A DNA stretch of 64,000 bases from Kingdonia uniflora (Eukaryota; Streptophyta; Magnoliopsida; Ranunculales; Circaeasteraceae), in contig JACGCM010001329.1 of the NCBI GenBank assembly GCA_014058105.1, positions 1,302,001 to 1,366,000 on the forward strand, given 5' to 3'. Numbering within the stretch: position 1 is the stretch's first letter; each line of letters starts with the position of its first letter. Shown piece by piece: positions 51,330 through 63,130 of the stretch. The notes below the pieces were generated by a model. The model was not told the origin of the DNA and did no database searches. It worked only from the letters and a program-made list of their open reading frames with translations. The position numbers were made by a program, and so were the translations under genes.

Positions 51330-54300
51330 AATGGAGTTCAGCTTTATACCATTGTTCATTTTGGTGAGAATATCGTACGTTCAAAGATAGGATCAATCGT
51401 TAGTTATGTTGGAGGAAGTACAAAACTTACCTCACTAAGAGCGCACTCGTCATACAAAGATTTCGTTACACTCCTTGAAGAAATAAGCAAAATTCGTCGT
51501 GAGGACTGTAAGTTGTACAACTTCGTCCATGGTTGTGCATGCGCAATTTCATCAGTCCAAGACTTTACCATAATGATTAATATGTATAAAAGCAATCCCG
51601 ACACACCCTTTCACATATGGATTGTTAATGAGCTTAGGGCACCTTCTGAGAACTCCCATAACTTTATTTTTGATTTCTGTTCTTCGGGTAAAGGGTTGTC
51701 CACCACCAAAGATACTGGTTCAGGTAAAGGGTTGTCCACCACCAAAGCGGGGGGACCTTTGTGTCATAACTCATTTCCTGATCCTGAACTTGAATACAGG
51801 GGTTACCCTGAAACAAACGATAGAGGGCTTGATCCACGTAGGTTTGGACCTTTAGTGGATGATGATGATGGTGTTCCTCAATCAAATGAATCTTTTGAAA
51901 CTATCCGTACTGATGTTCCTCCCTCAAATGAACCTAGTATTCATCAATCAAATGTTTATCTCTCAAATGAACCTGTGTTAACTAATGTTCCTCAATAACT
52001 AATGTTCCTCAATCAAATGAACCTTTTCAAATTATCCCTACTGATGTTCCTCTCTCAAATGAACCTTGTATTTTTCAATCAAATATTCATCTCTCAAATA
52101 AACCTGTGTTAACTAATGTTCCTCTTTCAAATGAACCTATGTTAACTAATGTTCCTCTTTCAATTGAACCCGAACCTATCATTATATAAACTAAACCTTC
52201 AGGTAAGCTCGTATAATTTTTTATTTGTGAGGTGTTTTTTAACATTTCTTTTCAAACTAGTATCATCATAAGAAGTATATTTCTTATTTATTCAGCTGAA
52301 TTACGGTTTGAGTCACAGCCCGAACAGGTGAAAAATCTCGTGGATTTTCAGTTCAAATTTGCTGTGTACACAGAAGATCCCTATGACTTCAGTAAAGAGT
52401 TTAACATTGGTGATCTATATCGAGATAGGATTGAACTCAAGAATCACATAAGAGCTTATACAGTTGTAAACAAGTTCAATCTCGAACACGTTCTGAGCAA
52501 CGAATATAAAATCGTGGTACGTTGTAAATGTCATAAATGTTCTTGGAAGATTTATACGATAAGGTTGGTCGATATTGCCCTATTTAGAGTAAGTACTTAT
52601 TGCTCTGTGCATACATACATCCGAGTAGAAACTGATGGTGGGAACGCGTATAAGGTGGCGTTTAGTAGATGGGTTACTTCTATAATCAAGCAAAGACTAC
52701 GAAAATACCCAAACTATAAACCGTCCGAAATTATTGATGATATGCAAATTCATCACAATATTGATGTAGCATACAATCTTGCCTGGCATGCGAAAAAAAA
52801 GCCCACGCTGAGGTATCATCACTTTATATGTCATTTGTTCCCCCCATACAAGTTATTTGTATAACATTGTTTATCATTTTATTGCATATCATTTTGTCGA
52901 ATCACTATGTCATTTGTACTGTGATGTTTATCATTTGTCTGCTGCACAATTTCATTTGATCTACGTAATTATTTCAGATGCGAGGCAGCTTTGAGCATGT
53001 ATACCAACTACTTATGAGCTACTTTGCAGAAGTGAGGTTGGTTGACCCAAATTTTATATTTGACATACAAACTACAAGTTGTAAGGATAAGAGATTCACA
53101 AGGTATTTTTGGTATTTGGGTCCTCCAAAAAAAGCTTATAAACTATTGAGACCAGTTGCTGTGATTGATAAAACTTTTTTAAAAGGGAGATATTGTGGGA
53201 CTCTACTGACAGCCATCGCCATTGACCCAAGCAATCATATTTTTCTACTTACATTTTTGATAACAGACTCGGAGACCACCAAAAGTTGGACATACTTCCT
53301 GGAGATATTTGGGTCTAATTTCCACAGTTATGACACTTGATTCGTCGTCATCTCTGGCAGGAACGCCAAAATTATTAATGTTGTACCCAAGGTGTTTCCA
53401 TTTGCAATCCATATATTTTGTGCCTTCCACATATCGAACAACATTAAAACTACCCTCGAAAGCATGAAGATCGCATTTCGGATGGCAGCAGAGGCCCTAA
53501 CCAATATTGATTTTGATAAACACATGAATGCTATCTGGAATACAGATCCAGTGGGTCTCCAATACATACTAGATATTCCCAAGGAAACATGGTCTTTATA
53601 CATTCCAATGAGTAGGTACGTTGTTACTCTATATTGATTTACTTCTCATTTGTTTTTTTAGGAATAGTCATTATTACTCTATTTACATTCTTATTTATCA
53701 TCAGTTTATGCTCATTTGGCATTTGATTTCTATTGTTTGTCATTTGTTCAGATACGGAGTGGCTTACATAAATCATGTTGATAGTTGGAATAATGTTATT
53801 TTTAAAGTAAAAGATCTCCCTATCCATGTGTTTATTGAGGAATTGCGTAGAATCAATTCGGAAATATCCTACACGTATATGGAAGAAGGTGAGAAGAGTC
53901 AAGTTTGCTTAACACCATGGGATACAGATTACTATGAGAGCAGAAAGTTTGTGGCGGATTCACTAACCTGCAGGGTTCGTACATCACGTCACCATTTTTA
54001 GATGGCTAGATATTGCACAACCGATTATGTAAATATTTAAGATGGTACTTGTTCTTGTCGTTGGTGGTAAACGATGGGTATACCTTGTGAACATGAAGTA
54101 CGCGCTCTCGGTCTTGCTAATGTTGATCCAACTACACGTCCCTCTGAGTACTTTACATATGATACATACAAGGCTATTTATGAACCTATATGGATTCCTA
54201 CAAGAGGAATTGAGCAGTGGAAAATTTTAAAAATTGATCCACGTGTTCATGCTCCTATTCCAATAGTTCGAGCCGGCCGTCCTCGCACGCAAAGGAAGAG

Positions 54301-54390
54301 AAGGAAAAAAATGCATGGTCTTGTCACCAAACTAAGATTTTGCAGTAGGTGCTGAAAAAACGGACACAATCGTCGCTCTTATAAGCTTTT
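51330..54390 (+). pseudogene. MuDR-type (MULE) transposase, broken
   Basis: Exon-like blocks: 51330-52199, 52295-52812, 52978-53615 and 53752 to about 54390, separated by GT-AG introns full of TCATTTGT. The second block matches the plant MuDR DNA-binding domain (ELKNHIRAYTVVNKFN, RCKCHKCSWKIYTIR, YCSVHTYIR). The third is the MULE transposase core (LRPVAVIDKTFLKGRYCGTL, DSETTKSWTYFLEIFG). The second catalytic acid, expected in ISDRN/H, is Gly here (VVISGRN). The fourth has a SWIM zinc finger (GTCSCRWW, GIPCEHEVRAL) and a CCHC-like tail (FCSRC...NGHNRRSY). Stops occur at 51994, 53338, in 54000-54070 and in the tail, so it is inactive. Confidence 0.85.
51880..52199 (+). repeat. Tandem peptide-coding repeats TNVPxSNEP in the transposase
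   Basis: The DNA unit ACTAATGTTCCTC-TTCAAATGAACCT and variants recurs many times, giving T-[N/D]-V-P-x-S-N-E-P peptides. A larger copy of about 125 bp is also duplicated (51897-52001 with 52022-52126). A one-base slip in the array makes the stop near 51994. Confidence 0.75.
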
Positions 54391-54599
54391 GTCAATCCCA
54401 TCCAACGATAATACACGTCTGACAATGGCACCGCCTTTTACGATAAGCACTGAGCCATTTGTCATTCCAGATAAAGATGTTGCAATCTGTTTTCACTGAT
54501 GATTTTGGGTACTCTATATATCATTTGTTTGTATGATCTTTATCGTTAGTGTTGTTAAAATCATCATTTGTCTAAATATAGCTATCATTTGTTTAATTT

Positions 54600-54865
54600 T
54601 TTTTCTCATTTGTTTGTTTTCATTATATCATTATTTGCTATTGAACTATTATTTGTGCATGAAGAATTTCTCATTTGTTTGTTTCTATTATATCATTGTT
54701 TGCTTCTGAATTGTCATTTGTGCAAGACGAATTTCTCATTTGTTTATTTCCATGATATCATTATTTTCCTCGGAACTGTCATTTGTTCTTAAAGAATTTT
54801 GCATTTGTTGGTTTCTTTTATATCATTATTTGCTTTTGAACTGTCATTTGGGGCTAAGAATGTCT
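54600..54865 (+). repeat. 65-bp tandem repeat, four copies
   Basis: The hexamer CATTTG in the CTCATTTGTTTGTTTC block lies at 54607, 54672, 54737 and 54802, exactly 65 bp apart each time. Each unit also holds ATATCATT-TTTGC and TGTCATTTGT. Confidence 0.85.
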
Positions 54866-55121
54866 TATTTGTCTGTAAAATCTTTATTATTAGTTTTGTT
54901 AAGTTCATCATTAAAGTTGTCCCCCCTTATATTATTATTATTTTCTTACAAAACTATGAGTGTTTTGTTTGTAACATATCAAGCAGAAACTACTATTTAA
55001 CAGTAAAAATAAACAAAATAGCACAAAACAAAACAAAATAGATGTTAATTCATACATAGGGAAAGTACTAGTTACCACAAAAAACTAACAAACTAATCAC
55101 CAAAAAAACTAGAATAAATGT

Positions 55122-55433
55122 TCACAACTCTTGATCACGTTTTGAGCATTCTAGATTGCGCTCCAAAGCCTGGATCTTCTGCTGGAGATAGATAATCTTA
55201 GAAGCCGACTCCTCCCGTAGTTTTTTGTGCTCATCCCGGTCTAACTTTACGGCACAGAGCTGATCTTCTAAGAAGCGCATGTAGAACTTGAACTCTTTAA
55301 AATGCTGATCTCTCTTTGCTATAACTTGTTGCAGTTCATCATGGATATAATCGAACGCTCCTAATTTCTCCCTAAAGACTAAGTAATGTTCCTTCAGTAT
55401 TTGGGCCTTCTCACCGGAGACATCCTTCTTCAT
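55122..55433 (-). CDS. Coiled-coil ORF, copy 1 (103 aa, unknown function)
   Basis: Start taken at the ATG giving MKKDVSGEKAQILKEHY, because copy 2 starts at the same place. The protein is almost wholly charged helix: HFKEFKFYMRFLEDQLCAVKL, DEHKKLREE and LQQKIQALERNLE form heptad-like coiled coil. No known domain is recognised. It is about 60% identical to the frame at 56160-56465, and the DNA similarity extends several hundred bases upstream, so the two are a tandem duplication. Both frames are open, which is notable among so many broken neighbours. They lie inside the MULE-like tract, on the strand of the ULP1-like gene. Confidence 0.5.
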   Translation of the reverse strand: MKKDVSGEKAQILKEHYLVFREKLGAFDYIHDELQQVIAKRDQHFKEFKFYMRFLEDQLCAVKLDRDEHKKLREESASKIIYLQQKIQALERNLECSKRDQEL

Positions 55434-56159
55434 TAGACATAGTTTATTCAATTTTTAGAGACGTTGGTCACACTGATCTTCCTGCATCCCTATCGACTCA
55501 ATCCAATCATATGGAGTGTTCGAAGAGACATGGCTGACTCGAGTGGAGTACGATATTTTTTTTAAGGAGTTAAAAAGAGTTTAGGGTTAGGGTTTGAATA
55601 GTTAAATACTTGAAGAGTTGAGGATAGTTAGTTTGAGGGTTTTTATAAGGGGAGTTGAATGGATTGGGAAGGGACGCGTGTCAGGGATTACACGATGTTA
55701 AGGGTAAAAATTATTATTACTTCAGTTCAGCGCCGTCGTTTCTTGTTGTACACGTAAGTCATATGAGTATTTAAACTGAGTTTTCTAATCAAGTATTATA
55801 ACTTGTCACATCAATTTTTAATATGTTGAAGAGAATTTTGCATTTGTTTGTATGATAGATATCATTTGTTTCTTGCCTAAACTGTCATTGTTTATCGCTA
55901 ATTTATCATTTGTCTGTTCAAATGTTATCACCAGTTTCGTTCAGTTTAAAATTTATCTACCTTTGTTCATGTAGTATTTATCATTTCTTTAGTTCCCTTA
56001 TATCATTTATTTCGGTTGGAACTTTTCAGTTATTTGTTTCCCTCGTATCAGACGAAAATCACTATTTAAAAGTGAAAAAGCAAAACGAAATAAAACAAAT
56101 GTTCATACAAGGAAAACAATAATAACAAAAAAAAACTGAAAACCAAACTACGCAAATGT
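55434..56159. other. Spacer between the tandem coiled-coil ORFs
   Basis: Contains the presumed promoter of copy 1 (its GAGTTTAGGGTT and GGGAGTTGAATGGATTGGG blocks recur upstream of copy 2) and several TCATTTGT octamers. Confidence 0.5.
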
Positions 56160-58160
56160 TCACAACTCCTCACTTGAGGAATTCTGATCACGTTCCATGG
56201 CCACGATCTTCTGCTCGAGACAGCTAATTTTACAGGCTGGCTCCTCCCACAGTTTCTTGTGCTCATCCCAGTTCAACTTTATGGCGTAGAACTGATCTTT
56301 CAAGAAGCGGATATGGAACTTAAACTCTTCAAAATGTTTTCTTTTCTTTTTTATAATTTTATCCAGTTCGTCCTCCATTTTATTGAGCTTTCCCAATTTC
56401 TCCTTGAACTCTTCGTAATGCTCTTTCAGCAGTTGTGCCTTTTCACCGGAAACATCCTTCTCCATTTAGTAAATTCTATTCGACGTGAAGAGACGTTCGT
56501 CTATCTCATCTTCCTCAATCCCTACCGCCTCAAACCAATCTTGAGAGGTGTTGGAAAAGGCACGACTAAATCGAGTTGAGTGGGAGTACGATTTCTTATG
56601 AAGTTGTAAAGAGTTTAGGGTTTAAATAGTTGAGGCTTGAGAATATTTAGCTAAAAAGAGATTATGGTTTTTTATACTTGGGAGAATTGGGACTTTGAAT
56701 CATGCGTGGCAGGGCTTAGGGCTTAGTGTTTTGAGTGGTGGGAACCATGCAGATGCTTTGGATAGATAACTTGTTCTAAACGTAATCAATGTTGACTTTA
56801 AGCTAAGTTTTCTAATCAAGTAATAAAGATTGGCTTGTCTCATCGACTGTTTAGGAAAGAAGCTTTTAGAATTTAAACGGCTTATTTGTCATTTGTTTTT
56901 ACAAAGAGTATCATTTTGGTGTAGCTAACTGTCACCGTAAATTCAATCTCATCCTTCTATAGTAGTATTTTTCATTCCTCTTTATATACATTATTATCTT
57001 ACTGGAGTGACTTATCAAGTATTACATACTTTCCTTTAGAGCTAGCATAGTGACCCCCAACCCACCAACTCTACTCAACCCAGCCCTATTTTTAGCGGGT
57101 TTGGGTTTGGCCTTAAGAGGTTATGGGTCATTTGACCCGAACCCGCCTAACCTTTAATAAATAGATTGGATTAGGGTTTAGCCTAAGTGGTTCGGGTCGA
57201 CCCGTGACCTGTTTAAGTAATTTGGCTTAATTGTAATTTTATATATTGAAGCTACCCTTTAAGTCTTTAACCTTTAGGGTAACAAGTAACAACAAGTCTT
57301 TCAAGTTCAAAGTTTAAACAACGCCTCCACACTTCCTCACTTGGTCTGCTGGTCTACAACCTCTTCTTCTCCACTTTTACTACCACGACACCACCCACAG
57401 TCATATCTCGCCTAAATTCTAACACTGAGTTCTCAAAATACCTTCTGTCGCCATCTTGATAAACCCCTCCAGTCCTAAAATCTAACAATGAGTTTCATAT
57501 ACATGAGGCAACTCCCTAAAAATCGACCGTGGTGGATCATACAAAATACTCGACGCACAATCGGTCACCACAGGCAAAATTTTCTAGAATATATCCAACA
57601 GTTTCTTATTCGGATTGGTAAAAGATATTGATAAATTGAGGAGCATCAAAGAATCATAACATCTTTGTAGGTGTAATAACTTGAGAAGGACTGGCGTTGG
57701 TGGAGGGTTTATATTAAAAAACTACGGGTCGTGGTGGTGATAATATTGTTGGGGTTGTTGTTGAGAATAGATATCTTGCATCTCTTGTACTCAACTTCTT
57801 TTATGCTCTTAGAAATATTGATATGTCACATTGACTATATAGGAAAGATGCCCTTGGAATTAAAATGCCTAATTTGTCATTTGTTCTTACAAAGAGTAGC
57901 AGTTATTTGTTACCATAAATTTAATGTCATCCTCCCATTAGTATTTGTCATTTTACTATTGTGAATTATCAAACATTACATACTTCCCTATCAACGTGGA
58001 TATTTTGGATAGATAGCTTGTTGTAAACGTAATCAAAATTAACTTTATGCTAGGTCATCAAAATCATGTAATAAAGATAAGATTGAATTGTCACATCGAC
58101 TATAAAGGAAAGAATCTATCAGATTTAAAACAGTATATTTGGCATTTGGATTGACCAACG
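55740..58160 (+). repeat. Dispersed ~150-bp module repeated at least three times
   Basis: A block with GATAGATAGCTTGTT-TAAACGTAATCA, TTTTCTAATCAAGTA and TGTCACATCGACTAT-TAGGAAAGA recurs at about 55745-55850 (partial), 56755-56900 and 58005-58150, with another partial copy near 57815-57915. Confidence 0.65.
56160..56465 (-). CDS. Coiled-coil ORF, copy 2 (101 aa, unknown function)
   Basis: Starts MEKDVSGEKAQLLKEHY and ends with NSSSEEL. Shared with copy 1: KDVSGEKAQ, LKEHY, EKLG, DEL, EFKF, RFL-DQ, DEHKKL, EE-A-KI, QKI-A-ER. Charged helical repeat throughout, consistent with a coiled coil. It is unrelated in sequence to the transposase and the protease. Similar 5' flanks of both copies point to a duplicated promoter. 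It could be cargo captured by the MULE or an accessory element gene; sequence alone does not decide. Confidence 0.5.
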   Translation of the reverse strand: MEKDVSGEKAQLLKEHYEEFKEKLGKLNKMEDELDKIIKKKRKHFEEFKFHIRFLKDQFYAIKLNWDEHKKLWEEPACKISCLEQKIVAMERDQNSSSEEL

Positions 58161-58317
58161 GTATCATCGAAATCAATGTTAATTGTCATTTCTTCATAAA
58201 TAGCTTGTCATTTTTCTGCTTTGAATGAATTATCACCATCGTAGAGTGTTAACTACATAACCTGTACACTTGCTTCCAGTTCTTTCTAGTTCTCAAGCAT
58301 TACATACATATCTACCA
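56466..58317. other. Spacer with repeats, no intact gene
   Basis: Holds the 5' flank of coiled-coil copy 2, copies of the 150-bp module, and at about 57045-57220 a block rich in GGGTTTGGG / GGGTCGACCCG that resembles a decayed hAT-like subterminal region. Confidence 0.4.
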
Positions 58318-58542
58318 ATGATGTATTCCCTTGTTTGTGGGTACGATAAAAATTGTGATCTTCGTCTCTCACGCACAAGCCTCAACCCTAACCGTTGGTT
58401 ATGTCAATGCGCTCGCAAAATTAGTGGGTGTGGTTTATGAGTGTGGGTAGATGAGGTAAAAAAGTGTAATTGTGGTCTCATTTGTAGAGTCTCTAAATTG
58501 CCTAATAGGAGATTCTACCATTGCCCACAATACCATTGTTAG
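58318..58542 (+). pseudogene. GRF-type zinc-finger relic
   Basis: From an ATG the frame reads MMYSLVCGYDKNCDLRLSRT and then SLNPNRWLCQC; after a TGA the same frame gives KCNCGLICRVSKLPNRRFYHC. Both resemble the plant GRF zinc-finger pattern CxCG...(T)S..NP.RRFY.C. Two modules in tandem, the second lacking the usual TS/NPG run, and the stop between them suggest a decayed gene. Such fingers are common in plant mobile-element-linked proteins. Confidence 0.4.
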
Positions 58543-59382
58543 TTCAAAACTTGGTTTTGAGAATCCTCTGCGCCCGATGATTCTAAAAGGCCACAATCGT
58601 CAACGGCGGAAGACATTACAAATTTTGGTCAAGGGAGCAATCAGATCCTCGATACTTTTACAAATGAAACTTACACTCAACTAAGGATCTCCGAGGTCAG
58701 AACGGAGATGCTGCAAGATTTTTTGTCCAAGTTAAAATCTCTAGATCTTAATAAGTAGAAAAAATATGTAGGAGTGAAATGTAATATTCCGTATCTTTAC
58801 TGACGCTAATTTATGGCTTTAGAATGTTAAACTCTTAAGATACGTATGTTTAAAGCTGCAATACAAATGATAAATAATGATAATTGAACTACAAATTCTA
58901 CTGAACAACAACATTACAGAGGTAGAGGGACAAACATACTATCATATTGCCAATGCCTTCGATATCTAATTGAAGCTTCGTAAAGAAATCGATAAAATGA
59001 TAGATGCTGAATGAGAAATGAGAAATGATACATAACCAATGATAACATGTTAATAATACCATAACATATGATGGTAAATGACAAACACGCCATAACAAAT
59101 AATAGACTACATTATGATGGATGAGATATATTTCTTAAAATAATAACAAATGCATTCAGCACCCGGAGATCATTTCCAATGTTCCTTCATTTCCAATGGG
59201 TTTGGTCAATATTAAATACTGCTGTGGTTGAATTCATTATGACATTGGGATTTGGAACTCAACATTAAATACTACTGTAGTTTACAGTGGTATGGTATAA
59301 ATACTGCTGCGGTTTATTCGGTAAGTACTTCTTTCTTTTAATCGTGTGCAACTATTTCCTCTGTAACTGCTCTGTGAAGAAG

Positions 59383-59601
59383 ATGGTGACCACCAGACAC
59401 CAAGCGTACGAGGCTAGGGTTCTTGCCAAGATGTAAGAGCTATGGCTTTGATACTTTGGGACCTAGTCTCTTGAACTTCCTACTCCCATTCTAGTGCGTC
59501 CTACCTTCTATGGGATGACGCATGAAGAGGTGGAAGAGGCGTATGACGATTATTATCAAATGATCCGCTTTTACTATATGGTGATGTCAGAGCAGGGGTA
59601 G
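59383..59601 (+). pseudogene. Broken copy of the small ORF seen at 593-802
   Basis: A 72-codon frame reading MVTTRHQAYEARVLAKM, then YFGT, TPILVRPTFYGMTHEEVEEAY and QMIRFYYMVM. It has TAA, TGA and TAG within the first 31 codons. The intact copy has Gln or Cys codons at these places (two are CAA/CAG to stop changes). Sequence similarity continues beyond the end of both copies. Confidence 0.55.
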
Positions 59602-59689
59602 AAGGACGGTCTGCATCTTCTGGCACATGATGCTGTTATAGTGGCGGATGAAGCGGCTGATAGACGTCCGATGATGTCTTACCGGTACC

Positions 59690-59811
59690 CTTAGTAGAAT
59701 CAGAGGAAGGGACGGTGGTGGTGGTGGAGGTTACGGTGGAGGAGACGGTGGCGGTGGTAGAGGAGACCAACCACCACCACCACCTCCGAGTGCGTAAACT
59801 GATGTAAATTG
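59690..59811 (+). other. Gly-rich / poly-Pro coding-like stretch
   Basis: One frame reads RGRDGGGGGGYGGGDGGGG followed by RGDQPPPPPPSA and a stop. It follows the small broken ORF and could be the tail of the same ancestral gene. It may equally be a simple GGT/ACC repeat. Confidence 0.3.
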
Positions 59812-60089
59812 ATAGAATGTAAACTGTGATCATAGATAAGTAAATTGATGTAACAATATTCGAGCTAATAAAATTTTCTATTTTGTTTATGCCTAATGAA
59901 TGAGTATTACAATTTTAATATAAAGAAATATAATCTTAGGATGATGAAAAATCATAAATAAGAAATGAGAAATAATATATAACAAATGATATATCATGTA
60001 TCATAAATAACAAATCATTAATCATAACTGACAAATCTTATATAACAAATGACAATTCATATTCCAAGCAAACACAATTTATTATATCA

Positions 60090-61560
60090 AATAACCAAAT
60101 AGACCATTTACTTATGACAAATCTCAAATAACAAATAACAAATCTCCGATAACCAAGAAAACACTTTATTATATCAAATAACCAAATAGACCAATGATAA
60201 ATAGAATATAACAAATGCCAAATCTCATATTATAAATGACAAGTCATATCTACAAAGCAAAACAAATATTGTCTGCTTACATCAAATATTGTCTATCTAC
60301 AAAACAAATAGATCAATTGAACCTTCATAAATCATTGATAACAAATGACAAATCATATCTAACAAATGATAAGTCACAACTAACAAATGAATAATCGTGT
60401 TTTTAAAAACAAATGTTGTCTACTAACAAAGAATAACCAAATAGACAAATTATGTTTAACAAATGACAAATCATATCTAACAAAGAATAAATCTCATATA
60501 ACAAATGGCAAGTCACAACTAACAAATGAATAATCGTGTTTTTAAGATTAAATGTTGTCTACTAGCAAACAAACACAATTCATTATATCAAATAACCAAA
60601 TAGACCATTGATAGTTTACAAATGACAAATTATATCTAACAAATGACAAATTTCATATAACAACTGATAAGTCACAACTATTAAATGAATAATCATGTTT
60701 TTAAAAACAAATGTTGTCTACTAACAAAGAAATACAATTCATTATATCAAATAACCAAATAGACAAATCATATCTAACAAATGACAAGTCACAACTAACA
60801 TATGAATAATCGTGCTTTTAAGATCAAATGTTATCTACTAGTAAGCAAACGCAATTGATTATATCAAATGACCAAATAGACCATTGATAGTTAACAAATG
60901 ATAAATTATATCTAACAAATGACAAATCTCATATAACAAATGACAAGTCACAACTAAGAAATGAATAATTGTGTTTTTAAGAATAAATGTTATCTACTAA
61001 CAAATAAACACAATTCATTATATCAAATAACCAAATAGACCATTGATAGTTAACAAATGGCAAATCATATCTAACAAATGACAAATCTCATATAACAAAT
61101 GACAAGTCAAAACTAACAAATGAATAATCGTATTTTTAAGATCAAATATTGTCTACTAGCAAACAAACACAATTTATTATATTAAATAACCAAATAGACT
61201 ATTAATAGTTAATAATAGACAAATCATATCTAATAAATGATAAATCTCATATAACAAATGACAAGTTACAACTAAGAAATGAATAATCGTGTTTTTAAGA
61301 ACAAATATTGTCTACTAACAAACAAACACAATTCATTATATCAAAAAACCAAATAGACCATTGATAGTTAATAAATGACAAATCATATCTAACAAATGAC
61401 AAATCTTATATAGCAAATGACAAGTCACAACTAACAAATGAATAATCATGTTTTTAAGATCAAATGTTGTCTGCTAGCAAACAAACATAATTTATTATAT
61501 CAAATAACCAAATATACCATTAACTTACATCAAATGTTGTCTATCTACAAAAAAAATAGA
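60090..61560 (+). repeat. Tandem array with a 159-bp unit
   Basis: The marker ACCAAATA lies at 60094, 60181, 60436, 60595, 60754, 60871, 61030, 61189, 61348 and 61507. Six of the nine intervals are exactly 159 bp and one is 117 (a unit lacking 42 bp). Each unit holds several ACAAATGA octamers, GACAAGTCACAACTAACAAA, AATAATCGTGTTTTTAAGA and ACACAATTCATTATATCAAA. It encodes nothing. Confidence 0.9.
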
Positions 61561-61978
61561 TCAATTGTTCATTCATGTTTTACAAATTATATGTAACAAA
61601 TGCCAAATCATAGAAGATGAATGACAAATAATAGATATCGAATGACAAATCATAGATGACGAATGACAAATAATATAACCACAGGTAACAAATGCTAAAT
61701 TTCAGATAATGAATGACAAATCATACATAAAAAATGACAAATTAATTATAAGTGGATGACATAATTCATAAAATGATATACATCCAGCTAGACAGACTAG
61801 ATTCTGACTCCATTCTAACAAAAAAAAAATATGTCATATGCCAATGACAAATAAGATATAACAAATGAGAAAGATCAATAAATGAATAATATTAATAACT
61901 GTTTATAACTTTACAAAATTACAAAAATTATACATTTTACATTTCAACAAAATGCATTTTAAAGTTTTTAAAAATCTT

Positions 61979-63070
61979 CTACTGCTCAACTCCCAGCCTC
62001 AATATGTCATATGCAATTATGTAACAGCATTCATCACCGTCTATCAGATCTTGAAATTTTATCCCCCTTATGATATTGTCTATAAAGACAAGCATATAGA
62101 CCCTGCAGTTATAACCATTTGGCTGTATTGGACATTTCCCAAAATGAGTTGTCCATTTAAAGTTTAGACCATAATTCTTTACCTCTGAACCAGTAGGTGG
62201 ACTACTACAATCGACAAAATCTGTCCATATCAACATTTTGGGGAAGATCTTTGATAATTGATCTTCAATACGCTGGTGCTCAGGAGAAGATTTCTTCTTC
62301 TTTAGTGCATTTACAATTTTTGTATCTACCAGTAAATTGTAGATGCATATTTTTCTTCCCTTAAAGGATATAACACAAAGGACCCAATGGTTGTCATTGA
62401 GATTCCAGGGAATGAGTATTAATTCGCATTGACCACTTTTAAATCTTATCGATAGAAGCAATTAGAAATTGTACGATCCCATTGCATAGATGTAATTTAT
62501 TTCCAAATTGATTTCTTCTTCAATTCTGCACCTCCTGGAAAGGACATAATACTAGTCCAGACATTGAAAGCCCTGCCAATATATTGACAAGAAAAGACAT
62601 CTTCCAGCACAATTTTTTTATTTGCTTCACGGCCACGATGTTGTATATCAAAATATTGAATCAGGGCTTTAATATACACATCAATGACCTGAAAAAAAGA
62701 AAGAAAATGACAAATAATATAACAAAAATGATAAAGTTCAGTAATACAAATGACAATAACGTCAAAACAAATGATAAAGTTTAAGGAAAATAACTTCTAT
62801 TTAAAGAACTGCCAAAGTTCAATTAAAAAGGACAGACAATTTGAAAACTAGTGGTAGAGACTCCTGTACAAATGATAATTTTCTAAAAAAATGAAGTATA
62901 TGACAGGGATAACCTAATAATTAACAGAGGAAAAGAAATAAATGATATAAATACCTCATTGTCCAACCATTCTTTGGGATGTAAGGTGTAGAGAGCGTTA
63001 AAACAAATAATTTCTTCACATATCCTCCTATAGGTACTCCTGTTGTCCTTCTTAGCTTCAGGAGATAATT
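61979..63070 (-). pseudogene. ULP1-like (C48) cysteine protease, C-terminal exons, probably inactive
   Basis: Exons on the minus strand: about 63070-62956 (ends TLHPKEWLDNE before a GT), 62695-62497 (begins VIDVYIKALIQYF after a CAG), and about 62461-61979. The last contains the peptidase core: LIPWNLNDNHWVLCVISFKG with the catalytic His, IYNLL where the catalytic Asp (YDSL) is expected but is Asn, and CPIQPNGYNCRVYML with the Gln and the Cys. The Asn and the Gly-to-Arg change next to the Cys suggest loss of activity. Stops lie between the second and third blocks. Such genes ride in Kaonashi-type MULEs. It continues upstream beyond the window. Confidence 0.75.
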
Positions 63071-63130
63071 TATCTTTCCTCAGTGATCAGACTTGGTCCA
63101 CCTAGTTTTCTCATTCTAGGAGATGGTTCT

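Noticed and set aside
54568..55041. Hydrophobic frames of 74-86 codons after the transposase
   Set aside because: They are translations of the 65-bp TCATTTGT repeat, not membrane proteins.
60090..61560. CRISPR-like appearance of the regularly spaced repeats
   Set aside because: Units are contiguous 159-bp tandem copies in plant DNA with no unique spacers and no cas genes.
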